5,225 bases of DNA from Magnetovibrio sp. (GTDB lineage Bacteria; Pseudomonadota; Alphaproteobacteria; Rhodospirillales; Magnetovibrionaceae), in contig JAESSB010000085.1 in the NCBI GenBank assembly GCA_016764335.1, forward strand, positions 1 through 5,225, written 5' to 3'. Below are positions 1-5,225 of this stretch, piece after piece. Positions within the stretch are counted from its first letter, which is position 1, and the number at the start of each line of letters is the position of its first letter. The notes under the pieces are model-generated. The model ran no database searches. It was not told where the DNA came from and saw nothing but the letters and a program-made list of their open reading frames with translations. Made by a program: the position numbers and the translations under genes.

Positions 1-171
1 AAACGAAACATCGACAAAATGAGCGAGGACGAACTTCAAGACATCATCCTCAGCCACAACCTGACGCCCAGAAAATGCATCGGATTTAAAACCCCAGTTT
101 AAGCCCTATTGAAAGAACTCGGCATCGATGTCAAAATCCAATTTAGAGCAGGTGTTGCACTTCGCACCTGA
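1..171 (+). pseudogene. IS30-family transposase, C-terminal tail with premature stop
   Basis: Frame 1 enters from beyond the left edge and reads KRNIDKMSEDELQDII, then TPRKCIGFKTPV, then a TAA stop at 100-102. The same frame continues after the stop as ALLKELGIDVKIQF and ends VALRT at a TGA (169-171). The pattern 'xxELQDII...N..PRKC.GFKTP.EAL' is the typical end of IS30-family transposases, which act as DDE enzymes to cut and join the ends of the element. The family normally has Glu after the GFKTP-V segment, so the TAA is best explained as a GAA-to-TAA nonsense change removing the last 23 residues. The catalytic DDE residues lie outside the window, so I cannot say whether the rest is intact. 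The stop could be tolerated if the last residues are dispensable, or it could mark a dead copy. The family call is secure; loss of function is inferred. Confidence 0.85.
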
Positions 172-179
172 ATCCGCCA
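151..179 (+). repeat. Right terminal inverted repeat of the IS30-family element
   Basis: The segment GGTGTTGCACTTCG followed by CACCTGAATCCGCCA overlaps the transposase stop codon. This is the arrangement remembered for E. coli IS30, whose right end runs GGTGTTGCAT...TTGAATCTACA. The element boundary is therefore placed at about 178-180. The matching left end should read roughly TGGCGGATTCAGGTGCGAAG and lie about 1 kb to the left of the window. The exact last base and any short target duplication cannot be fixed without that left end. Confidence 0.7.
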
Positions 180-494
180 CCAAGGTATTCAACACCACCA
201 TACGCCTTGTATCACCACAAAATCCATCCGAAAAAAGTAATCCGGAAGGTGTTCTCTTTTACATGATAAAAATCCAAAACTTGCCGACTATGACCGCTGG
301 TCGTCCTTTGGGTGATCTCCTGACGAATAAAGTATTTGTTTAAAGCTTCTCTATCGCCCTTTAGAGCCTCATCATGCGAAATCCCATTACGCATCTCACG
401 CCCCCTTCGCGCTGCATCGGGCTTCCAGATTTCCTTTCACGCCAAGTTTTATATATTTAGCCCCCGATGCCTGAATCTTAGGACCTTTACCCAT
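180..494 (-). pseudogene. Broken small gene of unknown function, interrupted by the IS30 element
   Basis: On the minus strand an ATG at 494-492, preceded by the purine-rich GGGGGCGGA, opens MGKGPKIQASGAKYIKLG and continues GVKGNLEARC. It stops at TGA 398-396 after 32 codons. One base out of frame, the reading resumes as MRNGISHDEALKGDREALNK (from 394) and ends ...RQVLDFYHVKENTFRITFF-GWILW at TGA 214-212. Beyond that stop the same frame still reads YKAYGGVEYL up to the IS boundary. Together the pieces resemble, from memory, a family of uncharacterised proteins with the pattern KLG..G.WE..C near the start and FYe..e.T.wITF..G.LWW near the end. I know no function for it. The simplest reading is one gene carrying a frameshift around 396-415, a nonsense codon at 212-214, and an IS30 insertion that displaced its 3' end. 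It could instead be two short real ORFs, but the continuity of family-like sequence across the break argues against that. The family match is moderate and rests on memory. Confidence 0.6.
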
Positions 495-607
495 TGTTTC
501 CGCCCCCTGATTCATTATTGTGTGAAAAATCAGATCTTTATGAAGTGAACGGTAAGGGTCTCAAGGTGAACGTGCTGAATGTTGCGACCTTTATAGTCCG
601 TAAACGG
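495..607. other. Spacer between the broken gene and the Sel1 gene
   Basis: No convincing coding sequence is seen here. An alternative in-frame ATG for the broken gene lies at 515-513 (MNQGAETMGK). Two copies of GTGAACG lie at 545-551 and 566-572, 21 bp apart. A weak minus-strand promoter could be drawn from TTGAGA (564-559) and TAAAGA (540-535), but the second box matches the consensus poorly. Downstream of the Sel1 stop there is only a 4-bp stem (CCGT-AA-ACGG, 598-607) without a T-run, so no terminator is called. Confidence 0.4.
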
Positions 608-2053
608 CTAGGGTTTTGGAGTCCAAGACTTTATAAATGCAGTTGCAATTTTAAGAGCTTGAGGTGAGATTTCTTTTGCCACGACCTCTAGATTTTTTTT
701 TGCGCCAACGTGTCCCCGCGCTGCTGCGATGCTCCACCACGCGTAAGCTCCGCCGAAATCTTGGGGCGTCCCTATACCCTTGTAATACATCATGCCCAGG
801 TTGAACTGGCCACTGATGTTGCCTTGTTCGGCGGCACGGTGATACCAATAGAGAGCTGTTTTATCGTCTTGTTTTACACCGATGCCGTTTTTATACAGTG
901 AGGCTAAGTTATACTGAGCGTTGGCGTCATTTCCGTTAGAAGCTTTGCTCATCCACGCGGCGGCCAAGGCGTAGCTTTGTGCTACACCTATGCCGTTGCT
1001 GTACATCAAGGCCAAATCATATTGGGCAGAGGCAACGCCTTGGATAGCGGCCTTTTCGGACCAATAGACCGTCATTTCATCATCTTGAGGCACGCCTAAG
1101 CCATTTTTGTACATCAAGCCCAGGTTATGCTGTGCTTCGGCTTTACCTTGGTTGGCAGCTAATTCGAACCACTTGGCTGCCGTTTTGAGGTTTTGTGGGA
1201 CGCCAATGCCATTTTTGTACATCAAGCCCAGATTATACTGAGCATCGGTTTGGCCTTGGTGGGCCGCACGTTTGTACCAGTAGACCGCCGTTTGGTCATT
1301 TTGCAGGGCACCGAGGCCATTTTTGAACATCAAGGCTAAACGGCTTTGGGCATCGATATCGCCTTGGTTGGCGGCAAGGGTGAACCATTGGATCGCCGTT
1401 TCATAATTTTGCGGGGTGCCGTGCCCGTCTTGAAGCAGAATGCCAAGGTTATACTGGGCCGCAGCATCACCTTGGTTCGCCGCCCGTGTATACCACTGAA
1501 GAGCTTTTTTGAAGTTTTGAGGGACGCCTTGTCCGTGGTCAAGGATTTGGCCTAAGTTGTTTTGCGCGTTTATTTCACCTTGTGTGGCGGCTAAGGTGTA
1601 CCATTTCACGGCAAGCCTAAGGTTTTGGGGAACGCCTTTGCCGTGGGAATACAACAACGCTAGATTGTTTTGAGCACTTGGCACCCCTTGATCTGCTGCC
1701 AATGTGTACCACTTTACGGCGGCCTCTATGTTTTGAGCCGTGCCAATGCCCTGTTCGTATAAGGCCCCAAGATTGCTTTGGGCGTTAGCGTCGCCTTGTT
1801 TCGCGGCCAATGTGTACCATTTGAAGGCCTTTTTATGGTCTTGGGGAATGCCCAAACCATTGTCATACATCACCGCTAAATTGTATTGGGCCTCTGGTCG
1901 TCCCTGTTTTAAGAATGGCTTAAGGTCCTGTAAAGCGCTTTCATAATCGCCACGCTTTATGGCTTCTAATCCATCTTGAAAGTCTTGGGCCGCAAGCGGC
2001 GACGTGAACAGGACCGAAAGGCAGAGGATGGAAAAGGTAAGGCGATGGTTCAT
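608..2053 (-). CDS. Secreted Sel1-like repeat (SLR/TPR-type) protein, 481 aa
   Basis: The chosen start is the ATG at 2053-2051, because it begins a clear signal peptide, MNHRLTFSILCLSVLFTSPL-AA, with likely cleavage before QDFQDG. The frame stays open upstream to 2227, but those residues would bury the signal and overlap the divergent gene. No strong ribosome site is visible. Residues 24-52 (DGLEAIKRGDYESALQ...) are the helical lead-in common in bacterial Sel1 proteins. Residues 53-448 are eleven complete 36-residue repeats of the form xxAQxNLGxMYxNGxGVPQ...A..WY..AA.QG, and residues 449-481 form a degenerate capping helix region. Sel1 repeats fold as alpha-alpha superhelices that hold protein partners and have no catalytic residues. 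The product is probably a periplasmic or outer-membrane-associated scaffold; no lipobox Cys or transmembrane helix follows the signal. The partner is unknown. The class is certain; any specific role would be a guess. Confidence 0.93.
   Translation of the reverse strand: MNHRLTFSILCLSVLFTSPLAAQDFQDGLEAIKRGDYESALQDLKPFLKQGRPEAQYNLAVMYDNGLGIPQDHKKAFKWYTLAAKQGDANAQSNLGALYEQGIGTAQNIEAAVKWYTLAADQGVPSAQNNLALLYSHGKGVPQNLRLAVKWYTLAATQGEINAQNNLGQILDHGQGVPQNFKKALQWYTRAANQGDAAAQYNLGILLQDGHGTPQNYETAIQWFTLAANQGDIDAQSRLALMFKNGLGALQNDQTAVYWYKRAAHQGQTDAQYNLGLMYKNGIGVPQNLKTAAKWFELAANQGKAEAQHNLGLMYKNGLGVPQDDEMTVYWSEKAAIQGVASAQYDLALMYSNGIGVAQSYALAAAWMSKASNGNDANAQYNLASLYKNGIGVKQDDKTALYWYHRAAEQGNISGQFNLGMMYYKGIGTPQDFGGAYAWWSIAAARGHVGAKKNLEVVAKEISPQALKIATAFIKSWTPKP
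710..1897 (-). repeat. Eleven tandem 108-bp coding repeats (Sel1 units)
   Basis: The eleven 36-residue units are exactly in register at 108 bp each, with no insertions or deletions between units. Most have diverged at DNA level, but neighbouring units 7 and 8 share a perfect 24-nt block at 1208-1231 and 1100-1123, offset by exactly 108 bp. Unit 9 is the least typical (AAAWMSKASNGND replaces the usual WY..AA.QG). Confidence 0.9.
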
Positions 2054-2199
2054 GTTGGACTTTTCAAATGTTTGTTGTGCACGCCAAAGCAGGGCTGTGC
2101 AGTCGACTGTTGTGCTCAAATTCAACATTATCTTTATAATCGTCAACCTTATAATGTGATAAACAGGCTTTGGTGAAAACATTCGTGGTGATTTTAAAA
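2054..2199. promoter_or_regulatory. Shared divergent promoter region
   Basis: This 146-bp region must drive both the Sel1 gene (minus) and the ankyrin/Lys-Pro gene (plus). It contains two direct copies of TTATAAT at 2134-2140 and 2149-2155, 15 bp apart, each containing a perfect TATAAT. Transcription from the second would begin near 2162 and give a leader of about 40 nt before the ATG at 2200. No good -35 box sits 16-18 bp upstream of either copy; TTGTGC (2110-2115) is 19 bp from the first. On the minus strand TTGACG (2146-2141) is a fair -35, followed only by weak -10 candidates such as GAATTT (2123-2118). A perfect 10-bp palindrome CAGTCGACTG (2100-2109) lies between and could bind a dimeric regulator. 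The boxes are seen; their function is inferred. Confidence 0.4.
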
Positions 2200-3396
2200 A
2201 TGATAATGTGCAAAAACCTTTGGTCACAGTGTCTGTGTGCTGTTGTTTTTGTCGTCTTATCTCTGTTCGCTACGGACCAAGTGATGGCCCAAGATCTTGA
2301 TGCACAGACCCAAAAATTGTTTGAGGCTGTTGAGCGGGATGATCTGGCTGCCGCCAAGATGGCGGTGGAGGCGGGGGCTGATCTTTATGCGTTTAATGCA
2401 AAGGACAAAGCGGCCATTGATCGGGCGATTGATCTGGGGAACTTCTATCTTGCTCAGTATTTGTTGAAAGTGCGCGATGTAATGCACAAAAATGGCCCGT
2501 CCAAACCGGTTCAACATCAGGCTACGGTGGCTCAAGTGCCGCTCCCAACGCCGCCTGTTATTGTAAAGGACGTGTCACAAGGGTTTGCAGAACTGACAAC
2601 GCCGCCCGACTATCCTCCGTCAAAACCAAGAGCTTATGTCAAAGAGGTGCAGGTAAAGCCTGAACCCGCCATCCTTGAGCGTCCTAAGGTGGTGGAACCA
2701 AAACCAAAACCAGTACTTGTCGTGAAACCCATGAAAGTTGTGAAAGCCGTGACGAGCGTTGGACCAAAAAATTCTGGCCCTCTCTCAATGTTTGGTGGGC
2801 CTCGTTCAATGGCCGCACCGTCGACAATCGGCATGCCTGACAAAAAAGCCGTGATGCAGACGGGGGATCTTCAGGTTATTCCCAAGATGTTGGTCCAAAA
2901 ACCTAAGCCTCGGCCCCCCCACCCGATAGAGCCTAAGGTCGTAAAAGCAGAGGTCATGAAGCCCAAACCCGTGCAACCACCGCCCCTGCCCATCGTCACC
3001 GTTGTTCCCATGACCAAGGCCAAACTGAGCCCCATTCGGACGTTCTTTTTGAAGGCCATGTCAAAGCGTGAACCGCCTGTGGCAAGTATCATGAAGCTTA
3101 AGCTAAACCCTAAAGCCCCGAAAAAAGAGCAAAAGGGAGAGCGTAAAGCGCACGTTCCCTGGGGCTCTGTAAAGCCTGCTGAAAGCGTGATGGATGCGCC
3201 TGTTTTGGCCGCTGTGCCGCAAAAAGTTATGAAGCCTAAGGTGCCTCCTGTTGACCTAGAGACCAAGGTTTCATCAACGAAATGCACGGTAAAAGGTATT
3301 AAAGGTTATGTTGCAAAGAACAATGCCGAAAATAGGTTGAGCAGTATTGTTCTTGATCTGCCGCCACTTGGGACGAGGGCCGCCTGCGCACCGTAA
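2200..3396 (+). CDS. Predicted exported ankyrin-like / Lys-Pro-rich stalk protein, 398 aa
   Basis: I do not recognise the whole protein. The ATG at 2200 is preferred because GGTGAT (2187-2192), complementary to the 16S tail, sits 7 nt upstream. An ATG at 2206 is the alternative. The earlier GTG at 2173 would leave almost no leader if the TATAAT at 2150-2155 is used. Residues 1-30 are a signal peptide with hydrophobic core LCAVVFVVLSLFA and a VMA-Q cleavage site. Residues about 38-91 (KLFEAVERDDLAAAKMAVEA then GADLYAFN...IDRAIDLGNFYLAQYLL) fit one and a half to two ankyrin repeats. Residues about 100-355 are low-complexity and rich in Lys, Pro and Val (EPKPKPVLVVKPMKVV, MKPKPVQPPPLP), resembling an extended TonB-like periplasmic stalk, though no TonB C-terminal domain is evident. 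The last 37 residues hold the only two cysteines of the mature protein, C362 and C396, a possible disulfide-bonded module. It lies divergent from the secreted Sel1 gene. A stalk anchored to peptidoglycan or a partner protein is conceivable but not shown. Confidence 0.8.
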   Translation: MIMCKNLWSQCLCAVVFVVLSLFATDQVMAQDLDAQTQKLFEAVERDDLAAAKMAVEAGADLYAFNAKDKAAIDRAIDLGNFYLAQYLLKVRDVMHKNGPSKPVQHQATVAQVPLPTPPVIVKDVSQGFAELTTPPDYPPSKPRAYVKEVQVKPEPAILERPKVVEPKPKPVLVVKPMKVVKAVTSVGPKNSGPLSMFGGPRSMAAPSTIGMPDKKAVMQTGDLQVIPKMLVQKPKPRPPHPIEPKVVKAEVMKPKPVQPPPLPIVTVVPMTKAKLSPIRTFFLKAMSKREPPVASIMKLKLNPKAPKKEQKGERKAHVPWGSVKPAESVMDAPVLAAVPQKVMKPKVPPVDLETKVSSTKCTVKGIKGYVAKNNAENRLSSIVLDLPPLGTRAACAP

Positions 3397-3428
3397 TTTG
3401 CCAATTGGCCTTTCTGGTTAAGGCGAAA

Positions 3429-5225
3429 CTATTCGGCTAAATTGTTTGCGATGACGTTCAAAAAAATATCGGAAAATTCATCAAGCTTGGCCGCTCCCAC
3501 ACCGTGCACGTCAGAAAAACTCGACTTGTCGTAGGGTTGTTGACGCGCCATATCTTCTAACGAGCGATCGGAAAAGATGATGTAGGCGGGCTTGTTGCGG
3601 GCTCTTGCCAGTTCGCTGCGTTTGTCTTTAAGACACGATAGCAAGGCAGATTGTCGAGGGGTCAGATCATCAGAGGTTTGAGCGTGGGCAGGGCGGCCCT
3701 TTTTAACGTCTTTTTGCTTGATGATGTCGTCGCGATAATTGAATGTCAAGTTGCCCTGCAAGACCGCTTGGCCTTTGTCGGTGACGCTTATGCCACCGTG
3801 TCCGACGACGTCTAAATGCAAAAGATTTGATGACACCATTTGCCGCACGATGGACCTCCAGGTGTCTTTGTTTATGTCTTTTCCTGCGCCATAAGAGGGT
3901 ATTTTGTTGTGGCGGCTTGAGCGCATTTTTTCGGTGTCGGCCCCGCGTAAAATATCGACGATGTGGGCTTGACCGTATACTTGCCCGGTTTGCAGAACGG
4001 CATTTAAAAGTTTCTGCGCCAACTCTGTGCCATGGACCATTTTGGGCGGGTCCAAGCAAATGTCGCAGTTGTTGCACCCCGTGCTGGCGACTTGGGTATC
4101 TTCAAAATATGACAACAAGGCCTGTCTACGACATTCGGGTGCTTCGCAATAGGCGATCAGCGCATCGAGGCGTTTGTGTTCCCGGCGTTTATGATCAACC
4201 TCGCCGTCTTCTTGTTCGATAAACATGCGTCGCATACGCAAATCATTTAAGCCATAAACCATGTGGGCCACAGCTGGTTTGCCATCGCGACCGGCACGAC
4301 CAATTTCTTGATAATAAGCTTCCATGCTCCCTGGCATGTCGGTGTGACAGACGAAACGCACGTCCGGTTTATCGATGCCCATGCCAAAGGCGATGGTGGC
4401 AACGGCAACAACCCCGCTTTCCATCATGAACGTGGTTTGGTTTTTGGCGCGTTCTTGAGCACTCATCCCCGCATGATACGTCACCGCATGTACGCCATTT
4501 TGGCTCAAAAATGCGGCCATTTTTTCTGTTTTGGCCCGAGAGAGACAATACACGATACCACTTTCACCAGCATTAGCCTTGACCACGTCAAGCAATTGGC
4601 GGTTGGCATCGGTGCGCATTTGCACGACAAGTTGAATATTTGGGCGGTCAAATCCGGAAATCAGCCGTCGCCCCGTTCCGCCAAATAATTTGGCGACGAT
4701 ATCGTCTTGGGTGGCTGAGTCCGCCGTTGCCGTCAGGGCCGCAATGGGGACGTCTTTGAAAATGTCCTTAAGTCGGGATAACGCTTCGTATTCAGGGCGA
4801 AAGGATGGCCCCCAACGGGAAAGGCAATGGGCTTCGTCAACGGCGATGAGGCTGATGGGAAGTTTGGATAATGCGCCCAACATGCGCTCCGTCATCAAAC
4901 GTTCCGGGGCGAGGTACAACAAGCGCGTTTGGCCCGAGGCCGCTCGTTTCCAGGCTTCAACATTGATGTGTCGGTCATGGGATGAATTGATGGTATCGGC
5001 GGCAACCCCCATAAGCCTGAGGGCCGCGACTTGGTCTTCCATTAATGCCACTAAAGGCGACACCACAAGGGTTAGGCCACCTTTAAGCAGGGCTGGAATC
5101 TGGAAACACACGGACTTTCCGGATCCCGTGGGCATCACGGCCAGAAACCTTGTATAGCTTAGCAAAGCAGGGGAATCTGACTTTAAATATTTTGTGACAT
5201 AACCGAGATAATAATTCTTGAAATC
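3429..5225 (-). CDS. recQ: ATP-dependent DNA helicase RecQ (5' end abnormal or outside window)
   Basis: RecQ unwinds DNA 3'-to-5' using ATP in recombination and fork repair. Residues counted from an in-frame TTG at 5165 show, in order: Walker A MPTGSGKS (11-18), motif Ia LVVSPLVALMEDQV, DEAH (110-113) with aromatic loop CLSRWGPSFRPEY, TATADSATQDDIV, GFDRPNIQ, GIVYCLSRAKTE, YHAGMS..ER, VATIAFGMGIDKPDVRFV, and YYQEIGRAGRDG with the arginine finger. The zinc cysteines follow (C345, then C364-NN-C367-DI-C370), then an RQC winged-helix (about 378-471) and a C-terminal HRDC domain (about 501-575). The stop is TAG at 3431-3429. The frame stays open to the window edge, and the E. coli protein would need only about 16 more codons, so total length would be normal. 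However, the 27 visible codons before LAVMPTG (5145-5225) lack the FRxxQ motif 0 expected there and are AT-rich, so the start is uncertain and may be truncated. No ribosome site precedes the TTG. The gene is convergent with its neighbour, 32 bp apart. Confidence 0.93.
   Translation of the reverse strand, partial: DFKNYYLGYVTKYLKSDSPALLSYTRFLAVMPTGSGKSVCFQIPALLKGGLTLVVSPLVALMEDQVAALRLMGVAADTINSSHDRHINVEAWKRAASGQTRLLYLAPERLMTERMLGALSKLPISLIAVDEAHCLSRWGPSFRPEYEALSRLKDIFKDVPIAALTATADSATQDDIVAKLFGGTGRRLISGFDRPNIQLVVQMRTDANRQLLDVVKANAGESGIVYCLSRAKTEKMAAFLSQNGVHAVTYHAGMSAQERAKNQTTFMMESGVVAVATIAFGMGIDKPDVRFVCHTDMPGSMEAYYQEIGRAGRDGKPAVAHMVYGLNDLRMRRMFIEQEDGEVDHKRREHKRLDALIAYCEAPECRRQALLSYFEDTQVASTGCNNCDICLDPPKMVHGTELAQKLLNAVLQTGQVYGQAHIVDILRGADTEKMRSSRHNKIPSYGAGKDINKDTWRSIVRQMVSSNLLHLDVVGHGGISVTDKGQAVLQGNLTFNYRDDIIKQKDVKKGRPAHAQTSDDLTPRQSALLSCLKDKRSELARARNKPAYIIFSDRSLEDMARQQPYDKSSFSDVHGVGAAKLDEFSDIFLNVIANNLAE

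Noticed and set aside
155..183. Outward promoter from the IS30 end (TTGCAC at 155-160)
   Set aside because: There is no -10-like hexamer at a suitable distance and no intact plus-strand gene follows.
128..548. Plus-strand open frames at 128-343 and 336-548
   Set aside because: They run opposite the better-supported minus-strand fragments and across the IS30 inverted repeat, with no recognisable domain. I treat them as chance frames.
2170..2199. TTG (2170) or GTG (2173) start for the ankyrin/Lys-Pro gene
   Set aside because: These starts lie too close to the likely transcription start and lengthen the signal peptide n-region; GGTGAT at 2187-2192 fits the ATG at 2200.
2054..2227. N-terminal extension of the Sel1 protein up to 2227
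   Set aside because: It would place 58 residues before a clear signal peptide and overlap the divergent gene's start; the ATG at 2053 is much better.
3397..3428. Possible bidirectional terminator at the palindrome GCCAATTGGC (3400-3409)
   Set aside because: Only three base pairs could form around a 4-nt loop, and there is no clear T-run on either strand (only CTTTCT on the plus strand).
3703..4688. Several open frames of 120-155 codons opposite or out of frame with recQ
   Set aside because: The RecQ frame has continuous family motifs over the whole stretch; the others have no domain and are arginine- or cysteine-rich shadows.
608..5165. A new defence or mobile system built from the Sel1, ankyrin and RecQ genes
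   Set aside because: The first two carry signal peptides and so should not act on DNA in the cytoplasm, and RecQ is an ordinary housekeeping type facing the other way. No nuclease, toxin or sensor domain is visible.

Overview
The window looks like a piece of a moderate-GC proteobacterial chromosome, probably alphaproteobacterial. This rests on the style of the Sel1-repeat protein and of the RecQ helicase (family knowledge and inference, not a measured placement). It holds three substantial genes and one damaged, mobile-element-invaded flank. I see no rRNA, tRNA, CRISPR array or obvious riboswitch.

Layout. Positions 1-179 are the right end of an IS30-family insertion sequence: the C-terminal tail of its transposase, carrying a premature in-frame stop, and the terminal inverted repeat. 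Directly against it, on the minus strand (about 180-494), lies a broken gene for a small uncharacterised protein. It carries a frameshift and an in-frame stop, and the IS appears to have landed in its 3' part. Positions 608-2053 (minus) encode a secreted protein made almost entirely of eleven 36-residue Sel1-like repeats. A 146-bp intergenic stretch separates it from a divergent gene (2200-3396, plus) for a second predicted exported protein: signal peptide, short ankyrin-like segment, a long Lys/Pro-rich stalk and a small C-terminal segment with the protein's only two mature cysteines. From 3429 to the right edge, on the minus strand, is a nearly full-length RecQ helicase whose N-terminal end looks abnormal.

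How they fit together. The Sel1 and ankyrin/Pro-Lys genes are divergently transcribed from one short shared region, and both products should leave the cytoplasm, so joint regulation or a joint envelope role is possible but unproven. RecQ is convergent with the ankyrin gene, separated by 32 bp, and functionally unrelated as far as can be seen.

The most notable points are the decayed gene with its IS30 insertion, the RecQ 5' end (the FRxxQ motif is missing exactly where base composition drops sharply), and the unrecognised architecture of the Lys/Pro-rich exported protein. I did not find convincing evidence of a complete new multi-gene system.
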